Shown: positions 1-5,063, numbered from the stretch's first letter. The stretch: DNA of 5,099 nucleotides from an uncultured Lachnospiraceae bacterium (GCA_937915975.1 CALGGL010000242.1:1-5099), one strand, 5' to 3'. Notes: generated by a model from the letters alone, not told the origin. Program-made: numbers and translations.

Positions 1-62
1 TGTAACATCCATCTGATTTTCTTGTATGTCATATGTGGCAAGGCTCACGCTCCATGATAAAC

Positions 63-1256
63 TTACTTTGTTTTCGCTTTCCTGAACATAAATTTCCTTA
101 CGATATTTATTCCAACTTTATACTGAAGCGGTCTCAAAGCCTTATCCGCCTCTTTCAACTTTTGCCTTATCGGAATATTTTGAGGGCAGTGCTTTTCGCA
201 TTTTCCACACTCTATGCACTGGGATGCAAATGCCGGCTCCTTGGTAAGTCCCACAGTCTGCGCAAACTCAAATCTTCCCTCTCGCTTTGACTCGGTGTAC
301 ATGGCATTATAACACCTAAATGTTCCCGGTATGTCTACTCCCTTCGGACATGGCATACAATACCTGCAGCCCGTACATCCAACCTTTTCATTTTCCCTGA
401 TCTTTTCCTTTACCACATCTAAGGTTTTGAAATCCTCCTCTGTCAGATGTCCCGGTAAAGCCTCCGATGCAGTCTTGCAGTTTTCCTCTACCATCTCCAC
501 TGAATTCATACCGGAGAGAACTACCGTTACTGCCTCCTGATTATAAAGCCACCTAAATGCCCACTCTGCCGGAGTCCATCCGCGACTACTTTCCTTAAAT
601 GCCTTTTTTGCTCCGTCAGGAAGCATATTTACAAGTTTTCCTCCACGAAGAGGTTCCATGATTACAACAGGTATTCCCTTATCTGCTGCCGCCTTTAGTC
701 CATCTACTCCTGCCTGAGTGTCTTCATCAAGATAGTTATACTGAATCTGACAAAAATCCCAGTCATAATCATTTAAAATCTTCAAAAAATTATCCGTATT
801 TCCATGATAAGAAAATCCGATGTTACGAATCACTCCGGATTTCTTTTTTTCATCTATCCATTCCTCTATGCCGACAGCCTTAAGCTTCTCCCACATGGCA
901 ACGTCCGTCAGATGATGCATAAGATAATAATCTATATAATCCGTTCTTAACCTCTTTAATTCTTCATCGAAATATTTATCAAGGGCGGTCCTGTTACTTA
1001 TAAGATATTGAGGAAGCTTTGTCGCTATCTTAATTTTCTCTCTTATATTATTTCTTTCAAATATTTCTCCTATAGCAACCTCGCTGCCCGAATACACATA
1101 TGCCGTATCAAAATAATTTACACCCGCTGCATAAGCAGCCATTATTTCCTTTTCAGCCTTATCTATATCGATATTACCACCCTTTTTGGTAAATCTCATA
1201 CATCCAAATCCAAGTACCGAAAGATCATTTTGGTTTTTATCTTTTCTATACTGCAT
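63..1256 (-). CDS. Aldo/keto reductase with C-terminal double 4Fe-4S ferredoxin domain
   Basis: This is a cytoplasmic NAD(P)H-type aldo/keto reductase of 397 residues, fused to a ferredoxin-like tail. The TIM-barrel part runs from about residue 10 to 285. It shows the catalytic tetrad in order: D50 and Y55 (in DTAYVYSGSE), K80 (IATKLP) and H114 (YYLMHHL). The tail carries CTGCRYCMPCP (C294, C297, C300, C303) and CIECGKCEKHCP (C347, C350, C353, C357), the expected ligands for two 4Fe-4S clusters. Length and layout fit the Fe-S aldo/keto reductase subfamily common in anaerobes; the physiological substrate is unknown. The ATG at 1256 is chosen because AAGGAG (1262-1267) lies 5 bases upstream. 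The GTG at 1262 would overlap that site and add only MP. The gene follows the acetyltransferase by 25 bases, so the two are probably co-transcribed. No terminator is visible after its stop. Confidence 0.93.
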   Translation of the reverse strand: MQYRKDKNQNDLSVLGFGCMRFTKKGGNIDIDKAEKEIMAAYAAGVNYFDTAYVYSGSEVAIGEIFERNNIREKIKIATKLPQYLISNRTALDKYFDEELKRLRTDYIDYYLMHHLTDVAMWEKLKAVGIEEWIDEKKKSGVIRNIGFSYHGNTDNFLKILNDYDWDFCQIQYNYLDEDTQAGVDGLKAAADKGIPVVIMEPLRGGKLVNMLPDGAKKAFKESSRGWTPAEWAFRWLYNQEAVTVVLSGMNSVEMVEENCKTASEALPGHLTEEDFKTLDVVKEKIRENEKVGCTGCRYCMPCPKGVDIPGTFRCYNAMYTESKREGRFEFAQTVGLTKEPAFASQCIECGKCEKHCPQNIPIRQKLKEADKALRPLQYKVGINIVRKFMFRKAKTK

Positions 1257-1261
1257 AGGCA

Positions 1262-1267
1262 CTCCTT
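1262..1267 (-). promoter_or_regulatory. Ribosome binding site deciding the Fe-S aldo/keto reductase start
   Basis: Read on the minus strand, AAGGAG is followed by 5 bases and then the ATG at 1256. The in-frame GTG at 1262 begins inside this motif and so cannot be served by it. Confidence 0.75.
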
Positions 1268-1281
1268 ATCAATAATACATT

Positions 1282-1764
1282 TTATAACTCATGATAATAC
1301 GGACAGATATTCTCGTAATGTCCGTCCTTCATCCTGAAGCCTCCCGGTATGGTTCCAAGCTGTTTAAAGCCAAGACGTTCGTACAGATGTCTTGCGTGAA
1401 CATTGCTTTCAACAACGGCATTAAACTGAAGCACTCTGAAGCCAAGCTCCTTTGCCTTTATCAGACAATCCTTAACCAACGCCTCCCCTATATGCTTTCC
1501 TCTGCATGAGGAATTAACGGCATAGCTGGCATTGCAGATATGTCCGCAGCGTCCTACATTATTAGGATGAAGGATGTAAAGTCCGACTATCTCTCCATCT
1601 TCCACTGCCACTCCCGTAAAGCTTTGTCCGGCAAAAAACTCCAATCCGGATTGCTCATCCAAAAAATCCTCCTGAGGAAATGCTATGCCCTCTTCAACCA
1701 CTTCATTCCATATATATATCATCTTGGATATGTATTCTTTTTTGAACTCTCTAATCTCTATCAT
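1282..1764 (-). CDS. GNAT-family N-acetyltransferase
   Basis: This is a 160-residue single-domain acetyltransferase of the GNAT superfamily, which moves the acetyl group of acetyl-CoA to an amine. The signature is in the centre and C-terminal half. RGKHIG at residues 88-93 is the R/Q-x-x-G-x-G/A pyrophosphate-binding loop of motif A, followed by helix EALVKDCLIKAKELG. N121 to F133 (NVHARHLYERLGF) is the usual motif B ending that packs against coenzyme A. The C-terminal YENICPYYHEL matches the M-x-H/Y-ending seen in many clostridial GNATs. The substrate, whether protein, amino acid or drug, cannot be told from sequence. The ATG at 1764 has AGGAG at 1773-1777, 8 bases upstream. It is the first gene of a probable two-gene unit with the downstream Fe-S reductase. 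Confidence 0.92.
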   Translation of the reverse strand: MIEIREFKKEYISKMIYIWNEVVEEGIAFPQEDFLDEQSGLEFFAGQSFTGVAVEDGEIVGLYILHPNNVGRCGHICNASYAVNSSCRGKHIGEALVKDCLIKAKELGFRVLQFNAVVESNVHARHLYERLGFKQLGTIPGGFRMKDGHYENICPYYHEL

Positions 1765-1799
1765 AAGTAATACTCCTGTTCATTTTTAGCATACTGCAT

Positions 1800-1828
1800 A
1801 TTATAGCACCGTATGCAATAAAAAACAA
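1800..1828 (-). promoter_or_regulatory. Candidate sigma-70-type promoter for the GNAT / Fe-S reductase unit
   Basis: On the minus strand, TTGTTT (1823-1828) is followed by a 17-base spacer and a perfect TATAAT (1800-1805). The predicted start is near 1793, giving a leader of about 29 bases. The -35 shares only TTG with consensus. It lies within the U-tract and 3' arm of the flavodoxin terminator, so the two signals overlap. GCATAC (1789-1794) and GTATGC (1811-1816) form an inverted repeat around the -10 and could be an operator. Confidence 0.55.
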
Positions 1829-1880
1829 TCAGCCGGAAAGATAACCGATATCTAAACCTGTTACCATATCCGACTGATTG
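1820..1880 (-). terminator. Intrinsic terminator after flavodoxin
   Basis: Read on the minus strand, an arm at 1870-1880 (CAATCAGTCGG) pairs with one at 1826-1836 (CCGGCTGATTG). This makes 11 pairs including one G-U, around a 33-base loop, followed at once by six Ts (1820-1825). Placement 42 bases past the flavodoxin stop fits the end of the DUF3793-flavodoxin transcript. The loop is longer than usual. Confidence 0.72.
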
Positions 1881-1887
1881 TCTATGT

Positions 1888-1913
1888 ACATATCTTTTAT
1901 ATAAAAGATATGT
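1888..1913. repeat. Perfect 26-bp AT-rich palindrome
   Basis: The 26 bases centred between 1900 and 1901 are exactly self-complementary, with half-site ACATATCTTTTAT. It begins 8 bases past the flavodoxin stop codon and just ahead of the terminator stem. In RNA it would fold as a 3' hairpin of only A-U pairs apart from two G-C pairs. In DNA it could be a dyad binding site. The 12-mer ATAAAAGATATG of its right half also occurs at 3046-3057 in the DUF3793 leader. Confidence 0.85.
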
Positions 1914-1921
1914 TAAATTGA

Positions 1922-2344
1922 CTATGCAAGAGCTCTTCCCAAAGATTTGCACTCTTCGATATCGTCTTCATTAGGTGCATTATTGGCCATCACCGATTCA
2001 TATACCAACTGAGCACCGGCTGCATTTGCACGCTCCTCCCAATCTCTCATCCACTGTCCGTCGCCCCATCCGTAGGAACCAAACAGTGCTATTTTCTTTC
2101 CTGACAATGAACCTTCAACATCTGTGAACATCGGCTCATATTCACTTTCCTCAAGTACCTCGGCACCCATCGCAGGGCATCCGAACGCAATGCCATCAAA
2201 GTCAGCAACCATACTGCTGTTAAATTCTGACGGACCAAATACTGACACCTCTGCTCCTGCATCCCTTGCGCCTTCCTCAACTGCTCCTGCCATAGCTGCG
2301 GTATTTCCTGTACCACTCCAGTATACAACTGCTACCTTACTCAT
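1922..2344 (-). CDS. Short-chain flavodoxin
   Basis: This is a 140-residue FMN-binding electron carrier that can stand in for ferredoxin when iron is scarce (known of the family). The phosphate loop is at the N-terminus, residues 9-15 (WSGTGNT). The first isoalloxazine loop is CPAMGAE at 56-62, and the second is SYGWGDG at 90-96 with W98 close by. The length and the strings LEESE, GSYGWGDG and WMRDWEER closely resemble the roughly 138-residue clostridial flavodoxins. The ATG at 2344 has an excellent AAGGAGG (2352-2358) 7 bases away. It lies 97 bases downstream of the DUF3793 gene in the same direction. That gap holds only a weak 7-pair hairpin near 2414-2430 without a clear T-run. An AT-rich TATAAT at 2397-2402 lacks a good -35. 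Co-transcription from the iron-box promoter upstream is therefore the simplest reading. Confidence 0.95.
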   Translation of the reverse strand: MSKVAVVYWSGTGNTAAMAGAVEEGARDAGAEVSVFGPSEFNSSMVADFDGIAFGCPAMGAEVLEESEYEPMFTDVEGSLSGKKIALFGSYGWGDGQWMRDWEERANAAGAQLVYESVMANNAPNEDDIEECKSLGRALA

Positions 2345-2441
2345 TTTTTGTCCTCCTTTAATTTACAGTATATATGACCTTTCAATCATATATAGAATTA
2401 TATTTATTTTATAAATCCCATTTAGGATTCATTCACGATAT

Positions 2442-2993
2442 TTAATCCGGTACGATAAGCTGTTCCAATGTTCTTCCATGATTTATCGCATGGCAATACC
2501 ATTCCGTACATCTGTTAAAAATCTGAAAGGTTCGTTTTGCTTCCTCAACATCACCGTACACCTTCCAGCATCCCATGCACATAACCCCTTCATCCGGATT
2601 TTTCATAAAGCCCTTAACATCCTTTTCGGGGTAACCAAGGAAAAATCCGATTTCATGTGGGAAATCCTTATCATTTTTTAAGTGTTCAATCAGCTGTGCA
2701 ACACATACGTCGGGATTGGCACAGTTATATCCTTTATTGCAAAGGATCCTTCTTGTCTCCGGACGCATTAAATCCTCTTTTAATTTTTTAAATCTATATA
2801 AATAAATCAAAACATACTTATTGGTATATCTTAACGGAATTATTCTGAGTCCTTTTTTTCGTAAAACCTCATTAAGAGCACGCAGATCATTATTAATTGC
2901 CTCCCTCGACTCTCCCGAAACCGAAAAAAGACTTCCTGTTTTAAGTCCCGCCAAAGTAGGCGAACAATGTTTAACAACGTAATTGTCTTTCAT
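2442..2993 (-). CDS. DUF3793 family protein
   Basis: This is a 183-residue soluble protein of unknown biochemical function that I recognise as DUF3793, a family frequent in anaerobic Firmicutes. Recognisable family stretches are HCSPTLAG (9-16) followed by LKTGSLFS, then FPHEIGFFLGYP (111-122), and MCMGCWKVYGD (138-148). Eight cysteines (10, 85, 91, 97, 139, 142, 162, 167) and several histidines suggest metal or cluster binding, which is an inference only. No signal peptide or membrane segment is seen. The ATG at 2993 is preferred: AGAGG (2999-3003) lies 5 bases upstream, whereas the in-frame GTG at 2999 overlaps it. It is the first gene downstream of two iron-box-like operators and is followed by flavodoxin, so a role in low-iron redox adaptation is likely but unproven. 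Confidence 0.88.
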   Translation of the reverse strand: MKDNYVVKHCSPTLAGLKTGSLFSVSGESREAINNDLRALNEVLRKKGLRIIPLRYTNKYVLIYLYRFKKLKEDLMRPETRRILCNKGYNCANPDVCVAQLIEHLKNDKDFPHEIGFFLGYPEKDVKGFMKNPDEGVMCMGCWKVYGDVEEAKRTFQIFNRCTEWYCHAINHGRTLEQLIVPD

Positions 2994-2996
2994 AAG

Positions 2997-3003
2997 CACC
3001 TCT
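2997..3003 (-). promoter_or_regulatory. Ribosome binding site deciding the DUF3793 start
   Basis: On the minus strand AGAGGTG precedes the ATG at 2993 with ordinary spacing. The alternative GTG at 2999 is formed by the last bases of this motif, so it is rejected as the start. Confidence 0.65.
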
Positions 3004-3066
3004 CAAAACAAATAATACATTTGACTATTATTATTTCTTAGATTTATAAAAGATATGCAAAACTAA

Positions 3067-3094
3067 AATATATAGTTAGTCTAACCTAACCCAA
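3067..3094 (-). promoter_or_regulatory. Weak second promoter candidate with iron box in its spacer
   Basis: On the minus strand, TTGGGT (3089-3094), a 16-base spacer and TATATT (3067-3072) form a weak promoter. Its spacer is almost exactly the iron-box-like sequence at 3071-3089. It would start transcription near 3060, downstream of the hairpin. The -35 matches only TTG, so this rests mainly on the position of the operator. Confidence 0.35.
3071..3089 (-). promoter_or_regulatory. DtxR/IdeR-type iron box (proximal)
   Basis: The minus strand reads TTAGGTTAGACTAACTATA. Against the known DtxR/IdeR consensus TTAGGTTAGSCTAACCTAA, 15 of 19 positions agree. The core GTTAG-T-CTAAC (3075-3085, plus-strand reading) is a perfect dyad. 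It lies 78 bases upstream of the DUF3793 start codon. DtxR-family proteins bind such sites with Fe(II) and repress, so the expected effect is induction of DUF3793 and flavodoxin when iron is low. No regulator gene is in the window. Confidence 0.68.
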
Positions 3095-3098
3095 ATGT

Positions 3099-3140
3099 TT
3101 AAAATAAACCACCCATTAATTATTTAGTTCTAATGGATGG
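3099..3140 (-). terminator. Terminator-like hairpin in the intergenic control region
   Basis: On the minus strand CCATCCATTA (3131-3140) pairs with TAATGGGTGG (3109-3118): 10 pairs with one G-U, around a 12-base loop. TTTATTTT follows. It could end transcripts of the 3207-3704 gene, 67 bases upstream. However, it lies downstream of the strong promoter at 3166-3193, so it would also meet transcripts from that promoter. Confidence 0.55.
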
Positions 3141-3149
3141 AATATTCGA

Positions 3150-3165
3150 GTTAGTCATAACTAAC
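3150..3165 (-). promoter_or_regulatory. Iron-box-like inverted repeat at the transcription start (distal)
   Basis: The site reads GTTAGTCATAACTAAC on the plus strand: perfect 6-base arms GTTAGT and ACTAAC around 4 bases. The arms share the GTTAG/CTAAC half-sites of the box at 3071-3089, but the spacing is wider than in the DtxR/IdeR consensus. It abuts the -10 element and covers the predicted start near 3159, a classic repressor position. Confidence 0.58.
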
Positions 3166-3193
3166 ATTATATAGATATATTTTGTTTTGTCAA
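3166..3193 (-). promoter_or_regulatory. Near-consensus housekeeping promoter for DUF3793-flavodoxin
   Basis: On the minus strand a perfect TTGACA (3188-3193), a 16-base spacer and a perfect TATAAT (3166-3171) form the best promoter in the window. Predicted start is near 3159, so the DUF3793 leader would be about 166 bases. The downstream inverted repeat at 3150-3165 suggests it is repressed. It begins within 14 bases of the 3207 stop codon of the upstream gene. Confidence 0.8.
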
Positions 3194-3206
3194 GCTATTT
3201 TAATTA

Positions 3207-3704
3207 TTAAAAGAGAGAACAAATCCATGCCGCCAGTGCAGAAGCAGCAGGAAATATAACAAGCAGCTTTAACAGCTGGCTTTTAATGTTATATCCGTAT
3301 TTTCTGTTATTGTATACGCTTCCCACCTCCGGAAAATAATACTGAAAAAACCTGAATTTACAAAGCAGAAAATAGTCAAAGAAAATCATATCGTATATTT
3401 TGTAAATGGTAAATATCGTCACAAACCTTAAGAAGAACTGTAGAAATGTATAATCACTTCTAAATCCGTCCCATATGGAAACCACTCCGACTCCGGCTAT
3501 CATAATAAAACTCATAATCATAAGTATCCATCCGAATACCTTCGCTCCGTAAAACAGTTCTTTATCTTTCGGAATCAAAATTTCCTGAGCTTCCTTAGGC
3601 GCAGAAGAAAAAAGCTTCTTTTCCTGAATAAAAGCTACCGCCGATATAAGTACCATGGTTATCGCACCACAAAATATAATTGCCAGAAAAATAGTTAAAA
3701 GCAT
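3207..3704 (-). CDS. Hypothetical four-helix integral membrane protein
   Basis: I do not recognise this 165-residue protein. Hydrophobic stretches at about residues 3-26, 55-78, 87-112 and 143-163 predict four membrane helices. There is a charged loop at 27-54 (QEKKLFSSAPKEAQ...KDKE) and an aromatic-rich loop at 113-141. The third segment has unusual in-membrane acids, D105 and D110, in YDMIFFDYFLL, and the following FRFFQYYFPE may be a family signature. No cleavable signal peptide is obvious; the first helix looks like an anchor. The ATG at 3704 has GAGGTGA (3711-3717) 6 bases upstream. It starts 48 bases after the stop of the aldo/keto reductase at 3753-4694 with no terminator between, so the two are probably one transcript. 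It may be a small transport or stress-related membrane protein, but nothing here shows which. Confidence 0.85.
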   Translation of the reverse strand: MLLTIFLAIIFCGAITMVLISAVAFIQEKKLFSSAPKEAQEILIPKDKELFYGAKVFGWILMIMSFIMIAGVGVVSIWDGFRSDYTFLQFFLRFVTIFTIYKIYDMIFFDYFLLCKFRFFQYYFPEVGSVYNNRKYGYNIKSQLLKLLVIFPAASALAAWICSLF

Positions 3705-3752
3705 ATTATCTCACCTCGTTTTTTAAGTATAGCTCTTTTTAATTTCATGAAA

Positions 3753-4694
3753 TTATTTTTTCTTTTTATCCTTTAGGACAAACGCTCTAAATATATCAGC
3801 TCCCATGATTTTAACATTTGCTTCATCTGCTGCCTCTTCAAGTCTTTTAATCTCACCACTTGTGAGCTTTATATCTATAGCCTCTGCCAGATCCTTTACC
3901 TGTTCAGGCTTCCTGCATCCGCACATCGGAACTATCCCCTTTGAAGAACAAAATGCCATGGCAACCTGCGGAACCTTTATATCATGTCTTTCAGCGACCC
4001 TTATCATTATCTTATATAATCTGTTAAGCTTCTTAACCTTTCTGTTAAATGTGAACTTCATCGGAGACTTCTTTTTAATTCTTGGGTCTACCAAAAGACC
4101 TTCCTCCAAAACCGCCCAAGCCCAAAATGCAATATCATTATCCTTACACCACTTAAGAAGTCCGTTATCCTCCCAGTCTCTGCATATGATACTGTAATGA
4201 TTCTGAACTCCGTAAAGAGGAATACCCACCTCATCAAGTATTTCCTTTGAACGCTTACATTCCTCAAGCGTAAAGTTGGATACACCTATGTATCGGATTT
4301 TTCCCTCCTTATACAGTTCGATAATTTCCTCAAGATGTTCCTTTATATCCGTCGGAAGATGAAGCCAGTATATATCTACATAATCTCTTTTAAAATCATC
4401 CAGATCCTTTTCCAAGGATTTTCTGACACACCCTTTTTTATAGTGTGTAAAAGGGGTATATTTTGCAGAAATAATTATGTCCTCTGTACCGAATTCCCCT
4501 ATCATCTTCTGTGCTTTTCCAAAGCCATAATCTCTGGCAAGGTCATAGGTGATAAGTCCCGTTTCCTTTCCCGCCTGCATCGCTTCCTTTATAACATCAT
4601 CCTCCACATAGCTTCCTCGGACAGCCTTACCGTATAAAGAACCACCCCATGCGTTGGTTCCGATGACAGCCTTGACATATAATTCATCCTTCAT
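3753..4694 (-). CDS. Aldo/keto reductase (single-domain)
   Basis: This is a cytoplasmic NAD(P)H-dependent oxidoreductase of 313 residues, the usual size for the family. The catalytic tetrad is D51 and Y56 (YDLARDYGFGKAQ), K78 (ISAKYTP) and H112 (YWLHLP). Barrel and cofactor motifs follow in order: YIGVSNF (135-141), VQNHYS (163-168), and the C-terminal nucleotide-binding stretch CSSKGIVPMCGCRKPEQVKDL (249-269). That stretch replaces the more common IPIPG with VPMCG. There is no Fe-S tail, so it belongs to a different subfamily from the reductase at 63-1256. The substrate is unknown. The ATG at 4694 is chosen because GAGGAG (4703-4708) sits 8 bases upstream. A longer frame would start at a TTG at 4730 with poor ribosome-binding support. 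No convincing host promoter is seen upstream, where the IS110 left end begins within about 70 bases. Confidence 0.92.
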   Translation of the reverse strand: MKDELYVKAVIGTNAWGGSLYGKAVRGSYVEDDVIKEAMQAGKETGLITYDLARDYGFGKAQKMIGEFGTEDIIISAKYTPFTHYKKGCVRKSLEKDLDDFKRDYVDIYWLHLPTDIKEHLEEIIELYKEGKIRYIGVSNFTLEECKRSKEILDEVGIPLYGVQNHYSIICRDWEDNGLLKWCKDNDIAFWAWAVLEEGLLVDPRIKKKSPMKFTFNRKVKKLNRLYKIMIRVAERHDIKVPQVAMAFCSSKGIVPMCGCRKPEQVKDLAEAIDIKLTSGEIKRLEEAADEANVKIMGADIFRAFVLKDKKKK

Positions 4695-4702
4695 CTTCTT
4701 CT

Positions 4703-4708
4703 CTCCTC
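4703..4708 (-). promoter_or_regulatory. Ribosome binding site deciding the aldo/keto reductase start
   Basis: On the minus strand GAGGAG is followed by 8 bases and the ATG at 4694. The TTG at 4730, 12 codons further upstream, has only a weak AAGG about 9 bases before it. Confidence 0.7.
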
Positions 4709-4761
4709 GTATAATATCTTTTAGATACAATAAATGTACCTTGATAACTTAATTAAATTTA

Positions 4762-4788
4762 TTCAATAGGCTTAGTAAAGCCCATGAT
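4762..4788 (+). repeat. Left arm of long inverted repeat
   Basis: These 27 bases are the near-exact reverse complement of 5004-5030. Only two positions depart from perfect identity: one yields a G-U pair in RNA and the other an A-C mismatch. Confidence 0.88.
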
Positions 4789-5003
4789 ATAATTGTTCCT
4801 TAGTGTCAATCAGGTAATAGTTCTGTTCTCTCCTGTCGGATCAGAGAATGATCACTTCATAATTAGTCTGTTCCCCTGACATGGAAGTTAGCTTCAGACC
4901 AGCTGGCTGTTTGCTTAAGTTCATGGACTGCCTCTTAGCAGTGGGGTTCGCATTAGTCCATCTTAAGCTGGATTCTTATATGCGAGGGTGTCGATGCTCC
5001 ATG

Positions 5004-5030
5004 ATCATGGGTTTTACCAAGCCTATTGAA
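5004..5030 (-). repeat. Right arm of long inverted repeat
   Basis: This is the partner of 4762-4788. Its 5' end also belongs to a perfect 12-base palindrome, CCATGATCATGG (4999-5010), that could compete with the long-range pairing. The arm ends 33 bases before the transposase start. Confidence 0.88.
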
Positions 5031-5063
5031 CACTCAAATCCAACATAGAAAGAAGGTGAAAAA

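Larger units (their letters stand above)
4762..5030 (+). ncRNA. Candidate IS110 bridge RNA / structured left-end RNA
   Basis: No gene is seen here, but the plus strand folds strongly. An outer stem joins 4762-4788 to 5004-5030 (25 Watson-Crick pairs, one G-U, one A-C mismatch). Inside are three stem-loops. The first is TTCTCT/AGAGAA (4826-4831 with 4843-4848), with GATCA/TGATC (4839-4843 with 4849-4853) as an alternative. The second is ACTTCAT/ATGGAAGT (4854-4860 with 4881-4888, one bulged G) with a 20-base loop. The third is GCTTAAG/CTTAAGC (4913-4919 with 4962-4968), a 3-base bulge, then ATGGACT/AGTCCAT (4923-4929 with 4955-4961) with a 25-base loop. Known IS110-group elements encode a bridge RNA at this position, with a 5' stem-loop followed by two guide loops. 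The last two hairpins could be those loops. No clear promoter was found, and guide pairing to donor or target could not be verified because the right end is missing. Confidence 0.62.

Noticed and set aside
1..32. Possible start of another minus-strand gene (ATG at 32, reading MTYKKIRWML to the edge)
   Set aside because: Only ten codons are visible and no ribosome binding site is well spaced. The last 62 bases may hold a partial gene, but the sequence does not support a call.
33..290. Plus-strand open frame opposite the Fe-S reductase
   Set aside because: It is the antisense shadow of the ferredoxin domain and has no start signal.
1761..1952. 63-residue minus-strand open frame overlapping the end of flavodoxin
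   Set aside because: It runs through the terminator and palindrome, has no ribosome binding site or protein-like composition, and is out of frame with a clear gene.
2397..2430. Internal promoter or terminator between DUF3793 and flavodoxin
   Set aside because: The TATAAT at 2397-2402 has no -35, and the small hairpin near 2414-2430 has no T-run. Both are weak enough to be expected by chance in AT-rich DNA.
63..4694. The two aldo/keto reductases as a recent tandem duplication
   Set aside because: They belong to different subfamilies (one with a double 4Fe-4S tail) and share only the general catalytic motifs.
4710..4746. Plus-strand promoter for the bridge RNA (TATAAT at 4710-4715, or TTGATA at 4741-4746)
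   Set aside because: The TATAAT has no matching -35 and overlaps the reductase ribosome-binding region. The TTGATA has no acceptable -10 at 16-18 bases.
4930..4970. tRNA-like fragment (GGTTCGCATT resembling a T-arm) or T-box leader
   Set aside because: There is no acceptor, D or anticodon arm at the right spacing, and no T-box TGG-ACC-GCG element.
4762..5030. MITE with 27-bp terminal repeats
   Set aside because: The repeat arms have no flanking target duplication, and the unit sits exactly where an IS110 left noncoding region belongs. The interior folds as an RNA on the transposase strand.
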